From positions 1 to 57,402 of IMG/VR virus record IMGVR_UViG_3300033150_001005: a DNA stretch of 57,402 bases, one strand, 5' to 3'. Numbering within the stretch: position 1 is the stretch's first letter; each line of letters opens with the position of its first letter. The notes beneath the pieces were generated by a model that saw only the letters and a list, made by a program, of their open reading frames with translations, made no database searches and was not told the origin of the DNA. A program made the translations under genes and the position numbers. Shown here in pieces: positions 32,574 through 40,286 of the stretch. The stretch comes from a virus.

Positions 32574-32641
32574 CCTCTCACGCCAGCTCGCTCACTGAGT
32601 GCGGCTGGCGCGGGCGGTTAGCCCGAGGAAGGAGAAAGGAC
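32571..32641 (+). repeat. Intergenic leader repeat, copy 2
   Basis: Aligned with 32191-32258 over its full length. It contains a clear hairpin: CGCCAGC near 32580 pairs with GCTGGCG near 32603, enclosing TCACTGAGTG. The RBS is AGGAAGGAGAAAGG. Confidence 0.7.
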
Positions 32642-32959
32642 GTGAATGGAAGAGAAATCAGGGAAATCCTGATGCAGCCCGCTGTCAGCCGTGCGATGAT
32701 GCTCGGCACCGAGAATCCGGCTTTGACCAAGCTCGTCAAGGCAAGAAAAATCCGCCGCGGCATCCTGCGCGCGAAGCGGAATCTCCAGCAGGATGTGGCG
32801 CGGCATTACAGTCCCCGGATGGACGCTGGCGAATGGTACGACGCTGGACTCAGCCTTGGCCCGCATCCGGCCCAGGAGCTGGCCATGCAGCGGTTGATTC
32901 GGGAAGCGTTCGAGGACCCGACGCTGCCGCCGGAGCTGCGGAAGAATGCGGCGCAGTAA
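32642..32959 (+). CDS. Small helical protein
   Basis: 105 residues from a GTG. EILMQPAVSRAMMLGTENPA, KLVKARKIRRGILRAKRNLQ gives basic helices; QRLIREAFEDPTLPPELRKN is a helical tail. Possibly DNA-binding; no family recognised. Confidence 0.65.
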   Translation: MNGREIREILMQPAVSRAMMLGTENPALTKLVKARKIRRGILRAKRNLQQDVARHYSPRMDAGEWYDAGLSLGPHPAQELAMQRLIREAFEDPTLPPELRKNAAQ

Positions 32960-32983
32960 GCCAGAGTGGAAAGGAGAACAGGA

Positions 32984-33445
32984 ATGAACTTGAAACTTGT
33001 CCGGGCTGTCTACAGAACAGCCCTTGAAGCCAAATGGGGGGGCGAAGCAAACGCGGCGGCCCTCCACTACGGCATTCCGGAGATGCAAGTCCCTCCGCCC
33101 TACCCGGTCGCCGTATATGACGGCGAGAGGAAATACTTGGGATACTATCTCCGCGACTACCCTCGCGATACCGACCGGCGAACCCTGACGCTGGCGGAGG
33201 CTGCCGGCCCGGAGCTGCCGGTCTACCGCGACATTCGCGGGGTGTTCCGCCATGCCCTGATTGTCCGCTTGCCAAATGGCGGCTGGCTCCTAGAAGAGGT
33301 GGACGGGCCCGGCACCCGGTATGTACGGGACTTGCCCGAGATCGTGAGGTCTCAGCAGGTGTACGAGGAAATCCTCGCCACCATGCCGCCCGGCTTGACA
33401 CCCGGATTACCTGGCGAGATCCGGGCCCGCAGGCTGTGGGCGTGA
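32984..33445 (+). CDS. Unknown protein, last of plus-strand block
   Basis: 153 residues from MNLKLVRAVYRTALEAKWGG with RBS AAAGGAGAA. A central Tyr-rich region (YPVAVYDGERKYLGYYLRDY) precedes helices. It ends 24 bases before the stop of the convergent DnaB gene, with no clear terminator hairpin between. Confidence 0.65.
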   Translation: MNLKLVRAVYRTALEAKWGGEANAAALHYGIPEMQVPPPYPVAVYDGERKYLGYYLRDYPRDTDRRTLTLAEAAGPELPVYRDIRGVFRHALIVRLPNGGWLLEEVDGPGTRYVRDLPEIVRSQQVYEEILATMPPGLTPGLPGEIRARRLWA

Positions 33446-33468
33446 GGCGGCAGTGAAAGATCGCCGCG

Positions 33469-34794
33469 CTAGTCATCCCTATCATCCTCTAGCCTCAGAT
33501 ATCGCGGCTGGAATAGCAGTTTCGCCGCGCCTATCGGCCCGTTGCGTTGCTTCTCCACGCTGATCCGCGTTGGCACAGGATTCCCCGCCTCCATTGCCTC
33601 CTCGCGTGCTTTCCGCCGCTGCCAGATCACCAGAACAATATCGGCATCCTGCTCAATTGTCCCGCTCTCCCGGAGCATTGACAGCGATGGCGGCTTCTCG
33701 TCTTCATCTTGGTAGCGCCGGATTTGCGACAGTGCAATGACGGGAATTTGATGCTCGGCCGCCAACAGCTTCAGGTCCCGCGTCATCTGCGAGACCTCCT
33801 GCACCCGGTTTTCGGTCCGGTCGGCACCGCGGAGCAATTGCAGGTAGTCGATCACCATGTAGTCCGCCCGCCGCCCCGCGGCCTTGTGTCGCTGGAGCGC
33901 CGCGTGCAGCGAAAGAACCGTCCGGCTGGGCTGGTCCGAAACGTAGACCGGGAGCTCGGCAAGCTCTCGCGCAGCTTCCGCAACTTCTCGCCGCTCCAGG
34001 TTGCTTAGCCGGCCCTTGCGCCAGTGCTGCATACTGACTTGCGCCGCCGCTGCGATCATCCGCCGCCAGATCTCGGCCTTGCCCATCTCCAGCGACGCAA
34101 GTAGCCCGTGTCGCCCACATTTCCCGGCGTAGTGGCAGATGGCACCAGCGACAGCGCTTTTGCCGTGCGATGGTCGCCCAGCGATGATCACTAGTTCGCC
34201 ACGCCGAAACCCACCACCAAGAATCGCATTCAGATGCTGCCAGGGAAGCGGGAGCACCGGCTTCATCCGCGCCGGATTGAGGAAGTCCTCAAGTGGCGAC
34301 TCACGCTCCAGGTATTCCGTGAGCGATAAGAAATCCCCATCCGTCCGCTTGCCGCCAATGCCCCGGAGCTGCTGCTCGGCCCGTTCAAGCAGTTCCGTTG
34401 CCGTTCCGGCCCCTTCCGCTGCTTCGTTGGCTATCGCACGTGCCGCGTGGATGAGCCGCCGGCGCATCGCCGCCTCTTGGACGGTCCGGATGTATGATTC
34501 CAGGCCATACAACTGCGGCAACCCGTCATCCAGGCTCACCAGGTAGCTCAGTCCGTCGATTCTGCGGAGGTCGCCCGTCTCCTCCAGCCGATGCGCCAGC
34601 GTCACCCGGTCCACCGATTGCCCCTGCGCGTGCAGTTCCCGCATCGCCGTGAAAATAAGCTGGTGCTTGCGGAGCGAGAAATCGAGCGGTTGAAGTGAGG
34701 AAAGCATAGCAAGGAGGGCCTTGGCGTCGGTCATCGCGGCGCCGAGGATCAGCCGCTCAATATCGACCGCCGCCGGGAGCGTAGCCGCCGCCAT
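33469..34794 (-). CDS. dnaB: Replicative DNA helicase, DnaB family
   Basis: 441 residues, usual DnaB length. N-terminal domain DIERLILGAAMTDAKALLAM and DFSLRKHQLIFTAMRELHAQ; linker helix; RecA core with Walker A IIAGRPSHGKSAVAGA, Walker B YMVIDYLQLLRG, then PVIALSQIRRYQDEDEKPP and LRESGTIEQDADIVLVIWQR. Unwinds DNA at the phage fork. It follows the initiator and one small gene, the lambda O-P style layout. Last gene of the early minus-strand operon. Confidence 0.95.
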   Translation of the reverse strand: MAAATLPAAVDIERLILGAAMTDAKALLAMLSSLQPLDFSLRKHQLIFTAMRELHAQGQSVDRVTLAHRLEETGDLRRIDGLSYLVSLDDGLPQLYGLESYIRTVQEAAMRRRLIHAARAIANEAAEGAGTATELLERAEQQLRGIGGKRTDGDFLSLTEYLERESPLEDFLNPARMKPVLPLPWQHLNAILGGGFRRGELVIIAGRPSHGKSAVAGAICHYAGKCGRHGLLASLEMGKAEIWRRMIAAAAQVSMQHWRKGRLSNLERREVAEAARELAELPVYVSDQPSRTVLSLHAALQRHKAAGRRADYMVIDYLQLLRGADRTENRVQEVSQMTRDLKLLAAEHQIPVIALSQIRRYQDEDEKPPSLSMLRESGTIEQDADIVLVIWQRRKAREEAMEAGNPVPTRISVEKQRNGPIGAAKLLFQPRYLRLEDDRDD

Positions 34795-35004
34795 TTAGTC
34801 ACCCTTCAGCCAGCGTCGGAACCGCCCTCTTGACTTGTTGTCCGGATCATGCCAACTTACGCCGTAGATCCGCCGGCTGAAATCGCCCCAAAGTTTCTCT
34901 ATCTCTCGACGGTTGAGACCGCAGCATTCCGGGACGTACCAGTCAAGCCACTGCACGTCGAGCTCGTGTATCGGGTTAGCTACGTCATTCCTTGCTTTCG
35001 TCAT
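34795..35004 (-). CDS. Small protein between initiator and helicase
   Basis: 69 residues from MTKARNDVANPIHELDVQWL; the ATG lies inside the last codons of the initiator (20-base overlap). Trp-rich (DWYVPECCGLNRREIEKLWG). By position it could be a helicase-loading or accessory protein, but no family is recognised. Confidence 0.6.
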   Translation of the reverse strand: MTKARNDVANPIHELDVQWLDWYVPECCGLNRREIEKLWGDFSRRIYGVSWHDPDNKSRGRFRRWLKGD

Positions 35005-35968
35005 ACAGCCTCCCGAATGGATCTTCCGGCTCCGGAATTTTGTCCAGATCGCGCTTTTCCCGGAGCCACCGGTGCAACGCTGGCCAGTAGCGCGGCTCAA
35101 TGCCTTCGGCTAAGACGTGCTCCACCCATGCCTCGTGCCGTTTGTCAATCCGGGCTGCAGCTTCCGAATGCTGCGAATCGGGGAACTCACTCAATCTCTC
35201 TGCCCATGCTTGCTCAGCGAGAATTCGGCCGTCCTTCTTCGCGTGGCGTTCGTAGATCCGCTCAAATCTCTTCAAGCGATCTTCAGACACACACACCTCT
35301 GAGTCTTGCCGCGTTCCGCCAGACGGTGTTACCGTTACGATACGTTCGGTGTGTGTTGGCTCTGGCTTAGGCTCTGGCTCTGGTAGTAGAGTTTCTGTTG
35401 AATTTCTGTTGAATTTCTGTTGAATATCGGGGTTAACCACCAATGTTTTGTTAGACTTAGCCGATACACCGCGTATTGTGTGGCGCTGGTCTGTTGGGTT
35501 TCCGTTGAATCTTCGTTGAATCTTCGTTGAGTCTCTGTTGAGTTTCTGTTGAATTTCCGTTGAGTTTCTGTTGAGTTTCTGTACTGGTCTGCCGCGCGAT
35601 GGGTGGCGTGGATCGGAACCGTCCCACCATGTCAGCCCAGCCCGAGAGAGCGCGGTACGCCAAGTATTGTCCGCGTGCTCGGCAACGTCATGGATAACCA
35701 GCCGATGCGGCTCCGGCGCCGAGTCTACCCAACCCGTCTCAATGAGCAACTCGATCAGCTTGCCTTTCTCGCCAGTCCAGCCCAGCGCCGTCTCGATGAC
35801 GGCATCCGGCCACTTCCCGATGTCGCCCTGGATGGCGTACTTCGACGCCCAATGCCACAGTGACTCTAATATCCCTACAGCTAGCGTCTTGGGCATTCCT
35901 AGACCCGCCTCGCTGAGCCGATCAGCGAGCAGTTGGATCTTAGGGTGTTCAGGGGTTCCGCGTTTCAT
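34985..35968 (-). CDS. Replication initiator (lambda O-like) containing iterons
   Basis: About 327 residues from MKRGTPEHPKIQLLADRLSE (a TTG four codons earlier is possible). Residues ~1-120 look like a winged-helix DNA-binding domain (ESLWHWASKYAIQGDIGKWP, AVIETALGWTGEKGKLIELL). Residues ~130-195 are asparagine/glutamine/threonine-rich, repeating QKLNRNSTEIQ-like units because the underlying DNA is a tandem 11-bp repeat. The C-terminal third is helical and charged, plausibly the helicase-recruiting part. Role as initiator inferred from the iterons and adjacent DnaB. Confidence 0.75.
   Translation of the reverse strand: MKRGTPEHPKIQLLADRLSEAGLGMPKTLAVGILESLWHWASKYAIQGDIGKWPDAVIETALGWTGEKGKLIELLIETGWVDSAPEPHRLVIHDVAEHADNTWRTALSRAGLTWWDGSDPRHPSRGRPVQKLNRNSTEIQQKLNRDSTKIQRRFNGNPTDQRHTIRGVSAKSNKTLVVNPDIQQKFNRNSTETLLPEPEPKPEPTHTERIVTVTPSGGTRQDSEVCVSEDRLKRFERIYERHAKKDGRILAEQAWAERLSEFPDSQHSEAAARIDKRHEAWVEHVLAEGIEPRYWPALHRWLREKRDLDKIPEPEDPFGRLYDESKE
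35395..35427. repeat. Iteron block A (three 11-bp units)
   Basis: Three tandem units, CTGTTGAATTT, CTGTTGAATTT, CTGTTGAATAT (plus strand), inside the initiator gene. Same consensus as block B, 63 bp away. Part of the likely origin. Confidence 0.88.
35428..35490. other. Spacer between iteron blocks, candidate unwinding region
   Basis: 63 bp between the two iteron blocks containing GGTTAACC (a perfect 8-bp palindrome) and the T-rich stretch CAATGTTTTGTTAGAC. It is AT-richer than the surrounding gene. Possible melting site; coding for the initiator as well. Confidence 0.4.
35491..35578. repeat. Iteron block B (eight 11-bp units)
   Basis: Eight exact-length tandem units on the plus strand with consensus YYGTTGARTYT: starting at 35491, 35502, 35513, 35524, 35535, 35546, 35557 and 35568. 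The 11-bp step is close to one helical turn, so bound initiators would stack on one face. Located within the initiator gene, as the iterons of lambda ori lie within gene O. Confidence 0.92.
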
Positions 35969-35980
35969 GGTCCGTCTCAA

Positions 35981-36310
35981 TCATGACTGCTCAAACCCGG
36001 CAATGATCTCCCTGCCGATTTCGACGTATGAGCGCATCCACTGCGCCAAGGTTTTCGCGTCCTCGCCCGAAGCACGCTCAGCAAGATCACGTAGCGCCTC
36101 GCCCAGGCGGCCGTGGAAAGCAACTGAGTTCAAGTATTCCTTGCCTGTATTCTTACCCCTCGCCGCCACCGTTCGCTTGGAAATAGTGAGACACAGATCA
36201 TTTCGGGTGAGCACAAAGCCGTTTTGCGTCTCGTATAACACTCGCTCTTCGGCGGTTTTGCATTGACGCCCCAATGGCTTTGTGGTTTTCAGAATGGTTT
36301 TATTCAACAT
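35981..36310 (-). CDS. Unknown early protein
   Basis: 109 residues. RNDLCLTISKRTVAARGKNT, GKEYLNSVAFHGRLGEALRD, LAERASGEDAKTLAQWMRSY. Strand-helix pattern of small phage replication-module proteins, but no family is recognised. Its stop directly precedes the initiator start. Confidence 0.65.
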   Translation of the reverse strand: MLNKTILKTTKPLGRQCKTAEERVLYETQNGFVLTRNDLCLTISKRTVAARGKNTGKEYLNSVAFHGRLGEALRDLAERASGEDAKTLAQWMRSYVEIGREIIAGFEQS

Positions 36311-36316
36311 TGTTCC

Positions 36317-37285
36317 TTATGCCTCTCGTAGCGCAAGGCGCTCTTGGTCTGTCGCTGGTGTCTCCAGCTCCGCAAGGTTCCTCAGCGCTTGCCGGTAGTA
36401 GGTTGGCTTTAGCTCAATCCCAATTGCTTTCCGTCCGGCTTTTACCGCTCCGTACACCTCGCTTCCCACGCCCATGAAGGGAGATAATACCGCTTCCCCT
36501 GAGTTGCTCCAAAGCACAAGACACCGCTCGATCACATCAAGCTGAAGCGGGTGAATATGCCTCTCGTCTTCTTGGTCGCGTGCGGGTTTGTACGGCAGAA
36601 CATTGGTAAGCCGTATGTCATCCCAGAAGGCTGAAGCGTATTGTCGCCAGATCCAGTGAGAATAGCGATTTTCCGTCTGCTTGCCTTTCCAGTTGCGGTA
36701 TGGCAGCAGTTCCTGCGGAATAGGCCTCGCGCCAGCGTAGCTCTGCAATCCGTGCGGGTGAGCGATGGGGATCTTGTTTTCCCCCTTCTTCCTCATGACA
36801 AGGAGATAATCCGCACTAGCGACGCCGCAACGCGAGGAGTCCTCGACGATTGTTTTGTGTGCCAAACATTTTGCCATGGTCCGATTGCGGACGGTGAGCG
36901 GCTCCTTCCAGACATGGTATCTGGCGACGTAGCGGAACCCGATCTTATCATGCAACCGGATGATGTCACCTGGAAAATCTATCAGGTAATCATTACGCCC
37001 ATTATTGCTACGCGGTATGTCCATGCAGTGAACGCAAGTCATCCGACCCGGAAGTGTTAACCGAAAGATCTCCCGGATTATGAACTCATAATGCCTGAAA
37101 AACTCGTCGTAGTCTCGGCTGTTTGACAGATCCCTTGGACTGGAGGAATAATGATAAAGCCCAGCGAATGGCGGTGAGTAGATAGACAGGTGGATACTAT
37201 TATCCGGAAGCGTTGGTAGTACTTCCATTGCATCGCCGTTGTATACCGCGTAGCGCTCTGTGAGTTTCTGCTCGATTATAGCCAT
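36317..37285 (-). CDS. DNA methyltransferase (beta class, SPPF motif)
   Basis: 322 residues. Catalytic motif IV is YSPPFAGLYHY near residue 36; motif I lies at the C-terminal side, LSPFMGVGSEVYGAVKAGRK, AIGIELKPTYYRQA. This circular order and the SPPF signature mark an N4-cytosine or N6-adenine DNA methyltransferase. The target-recognition segment lies between (IPRSNNGRNDYLIDFPGDII). Acts on phage DNA, likely protecting it from host restriction. No cognate nuclease is visible. Its start overlaps the SNF2-like helicase end by ten bases. Confidence 0.9.
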   Translation of the reverse strand: MAIIEQKLTERYAVYNGDAMEVLPTLPDNSIHLSIYSPPFAGLYHYSSSPRDLSNSRDYDEFFRHYEFIIREIFRLTLPGRMTCVHCMDIPRSNNGRNDYLIDFPGDIIRLHDKIGFRYVARYHVWKEPLTVRNRTMAKCLAHKTIVEDSSRCGVASADYLLVMRKKGENKIPIAHPHGLQSYAGARPIPQELLPYRNWKGKQTENRYSHWIWRQYASAFWDDIRLTNVLPYKPARDQEDERHIHPLQLDVIERCLVLWSNSGEAVLSPFMGVGSEVYGAVKAGRKAIGIELKPTYYRQALRNLAELETPATDQERLALREA

Positions 37286-38820
37286 GATGGTACCTGGACG
37301 TCGGTATTGTAGTTCTGCTCTCGCTCGATATGTAGCTCCTCGTTCATGTGGGACACCAGGGCTGAGAACATCCGGTCGGCCGCCTCTGATTTCCGGCGGA
37401 GGTTCTCTTTTGCCCCGCGCTCACCCTCCGTGACAACTAGGTCAACACGCACCGGGCGCGTCTGACCAAAACGCCAACAGCGCCGGACTGCCTGATAATA
37501 TTGCTCGTAGCTGTGAGACGCGAACGTTACAACGTGAGCGCAATGCTGCCAATTCAACCCCCAGGCGCCGATTTTGGGCTTGGTGATGATAACTCGAAGC
37601 TGGCCGGAGCCGAATGCCTCGTAAGTCTCCTCCTTCTCTTCGTCCGGGGTTGAACCGGCAACTTCACGCGCATCGGGAATGAGCCGGCTGAGCAGCCTGC
37701 CCTCATCATTAAGGTGGCACCAGATCACCGCAGGCTCACTGGTGTTAGAGACGAGCTCGGCGACGGCCTCGCATCGCTCAGGAATTGTTCTGCGCCGTTC
37801 TTCTCGCTCCTCCCTCATATTCGTAGCCGGCATAGCGAAAAGGGCACCGGGCGCGAGAGTACGGGTTTCAATCACGTGCTCGCGTTCGTGCAATGGTGGC
37901 AGGATAAAGCCGTCATCCTCAAAGCCGAGATCTGATGGCTTGCGCAGCGCCCTTGCCCATGAGCACACCCAACGCCAAAACGGCCGCTGAGCATGACCCT
38001 TAAAGCGCCAGCGCTGGCCGGCGTGGCGGCCCCCAAATGCCGCCCCCTTGACATCCACCGTGCTGTTGTCGCTCCGGAAAAACCTAGTCAGCATGTCCAT
38101 ATGTCCCATCTCACCCAACGCCTCAGCAGAAGTGCCCAGCTCGGTATAATCGTTTGGTGCCGCAGTCGCTGTGCAAAGCAGCCGATACGGGAGCGTCCGC
38201 ATAAACTCGGTTATCTGTCCGCGCCGCTTCCCATCAAACGATTTCAATATGCTTGATTCGTCGCAGACGACGCCAGCGAAGTCGTCCGGATTAAAATGAT
38301 GTAGCTTCTCATAGTTCGCCACGGCGATCTTTGCCGTCGCGGGGCTTCCCGCGCTGCACCGTTCGCACTCGATGCCGAACTTCTGACCTTCTTTGATTGT
38401 CTGTTGTGCCACGGCCAGGGGCGTGAGGATGAGCACCGGTTTGTTCGTTTTCCTGACGACGTTTTCGGCCCACACCAACTGCATCGGCGTTTTTCCAAGA
38501 CCGCAGTCTGCAAAGATAGCCGCCTTACCCTTACGCAAAGCCCAGTCCACCAAGACGCGCTGGAAACCAAAGAGAAAATCTGGCATCCAAATCGGATCAA
38601 AGCCGGAATACGATCCATACTGTTCCTTCTGCCGCAGAAATTCCCTATAGTCGGTGTGGTCCACCAATATGATTGCTTCCTCCATCAAGTTGTCTTCCGC
38701 GCCACGTTTCGCGCCTTCAACGTCAAGCAACCACTCCGGATAGCGCCCGGCGGAGCGAATATAGTCCCCGGCTCGCCGCTGGTTGGCGCGGGCAACGGAT
38801 AGCGCTTGCTCAAGATTCAT
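37276..38820 (-). CDS. SNF2-family helicase/ATPase
   Basis: 514 residues. FGFQRVLVDWALRKGKAAIF, ADCGLGKTPMQLVWAENVVR is motif I (GLGKT); VLILTPLAVAQQTIKEGQKF Ia; VVCDESSILKSFDG motif II (DESS); LLCTATAAPND motif III; the second RecA lobe ends QYYQAVRRCWRFGQTRPVRV (motif VI, QxxxRxxRxGQ). Translocates on duplex DNA. Pairing with a methyltransferase is common in siphophages and suggests modification or remodelling during replication or packaging. Confidence 0.92.
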   Translation of the reverse strand: MNLEQALSVARANQRRAGDYIRSAGRYPEWLLDVEGAKRGAEDNLMEEAIILVDHTDYREFLRQKEQYGSYSGFDPIWMPDFLFGFQRVLVDWALRKGKAAIFADCGLGKTPMQLVWAENVVRKTNKPVLILTPLAVAQQTIKEGQKFGIECERCSAGSPATAKIAVANYEKLHHFNPDDFAGVVCDESSILKSFDGKRRGQITEFMRTLPYRLLCTATAAPNDYTELGTSAEALGEMGHMDMLTRFFRSDNSTVDVKGAAFGGRHAGQRWRFKGHAQRPFWRWVCSWARALRKPSDLGFEDDGFILPPLHEREHVIETRTLAPGALFAMPATNMREEREERRRTIPERCEAVAELVSNTSEPAVIWCHLNDEGRLLSRLIPDAREVAGSTPDEEKEETYEAFGSGQLRVIITKPKIGAWGLNWQHCAHVVTFASHSYEQYYQAVRRCWRFGQTRPVRVDLVVTEGERGAKENLRRKSEAADRMFSALVSHMNEELHIEREQNYNTDVQVPSWL

Positions 38821-39115
38821 TGGTTACCGGTATCTTTCGCGCGCTGAGCTTTAGCTCGTAGCCCAGCTCGTAGAGCATGGCAGCGAGATCCCAAAGGGAA
38901 ATTTCACCGTCACTAAACAGGCGGCGCACGATCCGCATACTCTCTGATGTCTGAACGTTGCAGCCCTTGCTCAGTTCGCTCCCGAGCCACTCTGGGCTGC
39001 GCGCCTGTTCTCCTAGCAGTCGTGCTACTAGCTCTGCAGCATCAATGCCAGCACCATGTACATAGTAAAGTCGGCGGTACGTTGGGCTCCGCATGAGCTT
39101 TTCGTGTCTAGTCAT
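38810..39115 (-). CDS. XRE-like small regulator (tentative)
   Basis: 101 residues. The C-terminal half, GEISLWDLAAMLYELGYELK, LSARK, matches the end of XRE/HigA-like helix-turn-helix proteins; the middle (LGSELSKGCNVQTSESMRIV) could be the recognition part. No toxin partner seen. Overlaps the SNF2 start by 11 bases. Confidence 0.55.
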   Translation of the reverse strand: MTRHEKLMRSPTYRRLYYVHGAGIDAAELVARLLGEQARSPEWLGSELSKGCNVQTSESMRIVRRLFSDGEISLWDLAAMLYELGYELKLSARKIPVTNES

Positions 39116-39477
39116 TCTAGCCTCCGTTTCTGATAATTCAGTTCAACGTCGAACACTTCGTCCGAGATGCCTGCGAGCTCTTGGAGTTCCAGAAGCACAT
39201 CGCCGAGCTGATACCAGGGGCAACACGTAAAATGCCGCCCGAAAACACCTGGCTTGCGGTACGGGCCGCAAGTGCACGGGTATCGCTCCTGAAGTATCCG
39301 AACAAGACGAGCCACCAGTACCCCCGAATCGCCACCTGCAAGTTCGGCTGCAAGCTTTAACAAGTCTTGTACGGCGAAGTCCGAAGCGGGCACCTTCGTT
39401 CGGAACCTCTCGGGTGGGCCGTAGTAGACCTTTTCCCATACCTGATGAAGCCTTTGAGCTAACTCCCCGTACGTCAT
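39112..39477 (-). CDS. Unknown early protein with Cys cluster
   Basis: 121 residues. YPCTCGPYRKPGVFGRHFTC, CPWYQLGDVLLELQELAGIS has CxC...CC and a helical end. Overlaps both neighbours by four bases. Not recognised. Confidence 0.65.
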   Translation of the reverse strand: MTYGELAQRLHQVWEKVYYGPPERFRTKVPASDFAVQDLLKLAAELAGGDSGVLVARLVRILQERYPCTCGPYRKPGVFGRHFTCCPWYQLGDVLLELQELAGISDEVFDVELNYQKRRLE

Positions 39478-39740
39478 TCGCTTTCCCCCAACCTCTCTCT
39501 GATTTTCCGTAGTAGCTCAGCGTGCGTCATTGGATGGCAAAAGAAGAATGGCGGGTCGGATTTCTCCTTTGCCATAAGATCTGTATCAGTTTTAATGAGC
39601 CTGTCTAGCAAGATACTTAGTACTTTCATGTCAGTAGGCGCTGGTACTAGCCGTCCGTTGCGATCCCGCCACGCCCGGACGACAAACGCGCCGACTATGT
39701 GGCAAAGAGCTTTTATGGTATTATTATCAATGGGTTTCAT
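39474..39740 (-). CDS. Unknown small early protein
   Basis: 88 residues, helical (IKALCHIVGAFVVRAWRDRN, MKVLSILLDRLIKTDTDLMA). AT-rich codon use compared with neighbours. Not recognised. Confidence 0.6.
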   Translation of the reverse strand: MKPIDNNTIKALCHIVGAFVVRAWRDRNGRLVPAPTDMKVLSILLDRLIKTDTDLMAKEKSDPPFFFCHPMTHAELLRKIRERLGESE

Positions 39741-39761
39741 TTTATTGGCCTCATTCCTTCC

Positions 39762-40109
39762 CTAGAGGTATTCGCTCGCATCGTCTAGCCCTTCTTGCAG
39801 CAATTGCACGCCTTCGCGGAATGCACCACCAGCTTGACGCTCATTCTGCTTCCTCCATGCCGCAAGGAGAACTGCGGCGTCGCCTGTTTCGGTGTATTGC
39901 ACCCAGGCATTCCTGTCCCTGATGGGCGGCCAAGGAATCGGCCAGTACGGATACACGGCGTCGCGCGTGTCCTCCACCAGGTAGCCGTCCTGCTCCCTGA
40001 CGCCGTGCTTTTCCAGGTTCTCGCGGAGCAGCCCGCGCAGCAGTTCTTCTGGCGATCCGTCAAACTCGTCAATCCATGTGTCTAGGCTCATCCGTTTTCC
40101 GGTTAACAA
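39762..40109 (-). CDS. Unknown early protein
   Basis: 115 residues, or 109 from MSLDTWIDEFDGSPEELLRG, which may be the true start. LLRENLEKHGVREQDGYLVE, then a Trp/Pro-rich middle (YWPIPWPPIRDRNAW). First gene after the attachment site; not recognised. Confidence 0.6.
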   Translation of the reverse strand: MLTGKRMSLDTWIDEFDGSPEELLRGLLRENLEKHGVREQDGYLVEDTRDAVYPYWPIPWPPIRDRNAWVQYTETGDAAVLLAAWRKQNERQAGGAFREGVQLLQEGLDDASEYL

Positions 40110-40209
40110 TTGCTCATCAAAACTTGAGCATCGGTGCTCGAAAAGCCGGTGCTCAGGCGCACGGGTAGCCTGTGTGATTCTCGTAACTTGTTGATTTCGC
40201 TAGGTGGTG

Positions 40210-40264
40210 TGGCAGGCGCGGCAGGACTCGAACCTGCGACCCTCGGCTTAGAAGGCCGATGCTC
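40210..40264 (-). other. attP core: 3' 55 nt of tRNA-Arg (anticodon TCT)
   Basis: On the minus strand this reads as the 3' part of a tRNA: D-stem 3' side GAGC, anticodon arm TCGGC-CTTCTAA-GCCGA (anticodon TCT, Arg), T arm GCAGG-TTCGAGT-CCTGC, acceptor strand CGCGCCT, discriminator G, CCA. The 5' acceptor and D-arm half are missing. It lies 22 bases downstream of the integrase stop. This is the usual form of an attP that regenerates the host tRNA gene on integration. Attachment into a host tRNA-Arg(UCU) gene is inferred. Confidence 0.88.
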
Positions 40265-40286
40265 GCAAATTCCGTGGTAACGCATG

